Under the pieces are notes generated by a model, which was given only the letters and a program-made list of their open reading frames with translations, searched no databases and was not told where the DNA came from. The position numbers and the translations under genes were made by a program. A stretch of 64,000 nt of DNA from Draconibacterium aestuarii (lineage in GTDB: Bacteria > Bacteroidota > Bacteroidia > Bacteroidales > Prolixibacteraceae), in contig JAPOHD010000027.1 in NCBI GenBank assembly GCA_026671195.1, positions 434,001-498,000 on the forward strand. Reading direction: 5' to 3'. This document shows positions 62,894-64,000 of the stretch, piece by piece (within the stretch, counting starts at the first letter, position 1; each line of letters starts with the position of its first letter).

Positions 62894-62919
62894 ACGTGGT
62901 TATCAAGAACACGTGGTTA
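62894..62919 (-). promoter_or_regulatory. Direct repeat in the leader of the que operon
   Basis: The nonamer TAACCACGT (minus strand) occurs twice, at 62911-62919 and 62894-62902, separated by 8 bp. Both copies lie between the candidate -7 element and the start codon at 62880, so they could be an operator or leader element. No preQ1 riboswitch consensus was recognised. Confidence 0.4.
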
Positions 62920-62929
62920 ATAATTGCCG

Positions 62930-62937
62930 CAAAGATA
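62930..62937 (-). promoter_or_regulatory. Candidate -7 promoter element of the que operon (TATCTTTG)
   Basis: TATCTTTG on the minus strand matches TAnnTTTG, 49 bp upstream of the transporter start codon, giving a leader of about 40 bases. Confidence 0.5.
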
Positions 62938-63110
62938 TAAAAATACAGAATAACTAAAAATAGGTCTGTTTGTTGTGTGAGTTTTTGCTTAAATGTCATG
63001 TTGTCAGTGGTATCAACTGGAATGACTGGAGGGAGGAACCGAAATAAACAATAGCACAGAAGCAATAAACAGGCGTTTAAGACAGGTGTATTTAGTCTCA
63101 ATAATTACTG

Positions 63111-63118
63111 TACTTTTG
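63111..63118 (+). promoter_or_regulatory. Candidate -7 promoter element of the RluA-family gene (TACTTTTG)
   Basis: TACTTTTG matches TAnnTTTG and lies 25 bp before the ATG at 63144. Confidence 0.4.
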
Positions 63119-63143
63119 TACTTCAATTATCAGCACAATTTTT

Positions 63144-64000
63144 ATGAATAGAAAAGGCACAGGAGCAGTAAAAGGGAAAGAAAAAAATCCGTCGGAAAAT
63201 AAAAAGGGAGCCTCTTTTCAGGTAAAAGAGAATACGTTTCTTATGGAGTTTTTAATGGCGCAAATGCCCGGTAAAAGCCGAAGTAAGATTAAATTGTTGC
63301 TGGGTAGAAAACAGGTGCTGGTTGATGGTAAACCAATTTCTCAGTTTAACCATGCTCTGACTCCCGGCCAGAAGGTTGAAATCAGTAAAGGAATGCAGGA
63401 AACGTATCGTGCAGTAAAGCAGGCCCGCGAATTATCGATTGTTTATGAAGATGCTGAACTCATTGTAATTGAAAAGCCGGCAGGATTACTTTCTATCGGT
63501 ACCGAAAAAGAAAAACGCGCAACAGCTTACAGTCTGCTAAGCGATTACGTAAAACAACAAGATCCTGAAAATAAAATATTTGTGGTTCATCGACTCGATC
63601 GCGAAACATCGGGTTTAATGATGTTTGCCAAAAGTGAGGAAATAAAATACCATCTTCAGGAGTTATGGGTCAATACGGTAATTGAACGAACTTATATTGC
63701 GGTGGTTGAAGGCTATGTAAAAGAGGATGAAGGAGTGATTTCTTCGTATCTAGTTGAAGGGAAAACTTTCGTAGTGCATTCGTCGCAGAATCCTAAAGCA
63801 GGAAAGAAGGCAGTTACCAACTTTAAAACGTTGCAGCGAAAAAGAGGTTATTCGTTGTTAAAAGTGAATCTGGATACAGGTCGTAAAAACCAGATACGTG
63901 TACACATGCAAGATATTGGACACAGTATTATTGGCGATAAAAAATACGGAGCCACAGTAAGTCCCATAAAACGGTTGGGGTTACATGCGCAACAACTCTC
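63144..64000 (+). CDS. RluA-family pseudouridine synthase, 5' part
   Basis: The first 285 codons are present, cut by the window edge with the frame still open. A basic N-terminal tail leads into an S4 RNA-binding domain (FLMAQMPGKSRSKIKLLL...GRKQVLVDGKPIS, about 35-70). The catalytic domain has IEKPAGLLSIG, the active-site motif VVHRLDRETSGLMMFAK (His149, Asp152) and DTGRKNQIRVHM near the cut. It modifies uridine to pseudouridine in rRNA or tRNA; the target position cannot be told from this part. Confidence 0.93.
   Translation, partial: MNRKGTGAVKGKEKNPSENKKGASFQVKENTFLMEFLMAQMPGKSRSKIKLLLGRKQVLVDGKPISQFNHALTPGQKVEISKGMQETYRAVKQARELSIVYEDAELIVIEKPAGLLSIGTEKEKRATAYSLLSDYVKQQDPENKIFVVHRLDRETSGLMMFAKSEEIKYHLQELWVNTVIERTYIAVVEGYVKEDEGVISSYLVEGKTFVVHSSQNPKAGKKAVTNFKTLQRKRGYSLLKVNLDTGRKNQIRVHMQDIGHSIIGDKKYGATVSPIKRLGLHAQQL

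Noticed and set aside
62881-63100. preQ1 riboswitch or a small gene upstream of the transporter
   Set aside because: No preQ1-I or preQ1-II consensus was recognised, and the 69-codon minus-strand frame here covers the promoter element and has no family features.

Overview
The window looks like chromosomal DNA of a Bacteroidota bacterium, most likely from the Marinilabiliales/Prolixibacteraceae side of the phylum (lineage is inference). The evidence is a gldJ-porU-porV block of the type IX secretion system, many SPII lipoproteins, Bacteroidota-style TAnnTTTG promoter elements, weak or absent Shine-Dalgarno sites, a eukaryote-like hexokinase, a long urocanate hydratase, and sugar-active enzymes (GH29 fucosidase, sialate O-acetylesterase, beta-helix proteins). 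No rRNA, tRNA, transposase, phage gene or cas gene was seen.

Layout. 1-7.5 kb: the end of a DUF1343 (NamZ-type) gene, an SSS symporter, a beta-helix lipoprotein and a secreted EEP-fold nuclease, then a CCA-transferase-like enzyme, thioredoxin and murF. 7.5-15.5 kb: gldJ divergent from porU and porV, then ispF, a CoA-binding protein and a thioredoxin-like protein. 15.5-22.3 kb (mostly minus strand): a frameshifted DUF1080 lipoprotein, a DUF3010 protein, a sialate O-acetylesterase, a PIG-L deacetylase and hutU. 22.4-36.2 kb: LemA plus two TPM-domain proteins, a coiled-coil zinc-ribbon protein, Nif3, a MerR regulator, an M23 peptidase, alaS, a ResB-CcsA cytochrome c assembly fusion and a long-chain acyl-CoA ligase.

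37.6-43.4 kb is the most distinctive coding block. It is a compact plus-strand run of a threonine-synthase-like PLP enzyme, a DUF1611 protein (the family of D-glutamate N-acetyltransferase DgcN), a PP-loop ATPase with a QueC-like four-cysteine cluster and an unassigned N-terminal domain, a creatininase-family amidohydrolase and an enolase-superfamily dipeptide epimerase. I read it as a candidate uncharacterised pathway acting on the stereochemistry of glutamate or small peptides, possibly from peptidoglycan. It is followed by a secreted nucleoside hydrolase, an unknown 246-residue protein and the hexuronate pair SDR oxidoreductase and uxuA.

47.6-48.5 kb is a gene-free island between convergent uxuA and hexokinase. 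It holds two copies of one hairpin (R1), three members of a 13-nt-loop stem-loop family with compensatory stem changes (R2), and between them six units of a tandem array with an exact 42-bp period, each starting with a TTCGC-N6-GCGAA palindrome. 48.5-54.5 kb (minus): hexokinase, GH29 fucosidase, a uroporphyrinogen-decarboxylase-like methyltransferase and a beta-helix protein, probably a small glycan module. 54.6-64 kb: two PH-domain membrane proteins, a Ycf48/BNR lipoprotein, a Gfo/Idh/MocA oxidoreductase, an S41 Prc-like protease, a queF-queC-transporter operon and the 5' part of an RluA-family pseudouridine synthase cut by the window edge.
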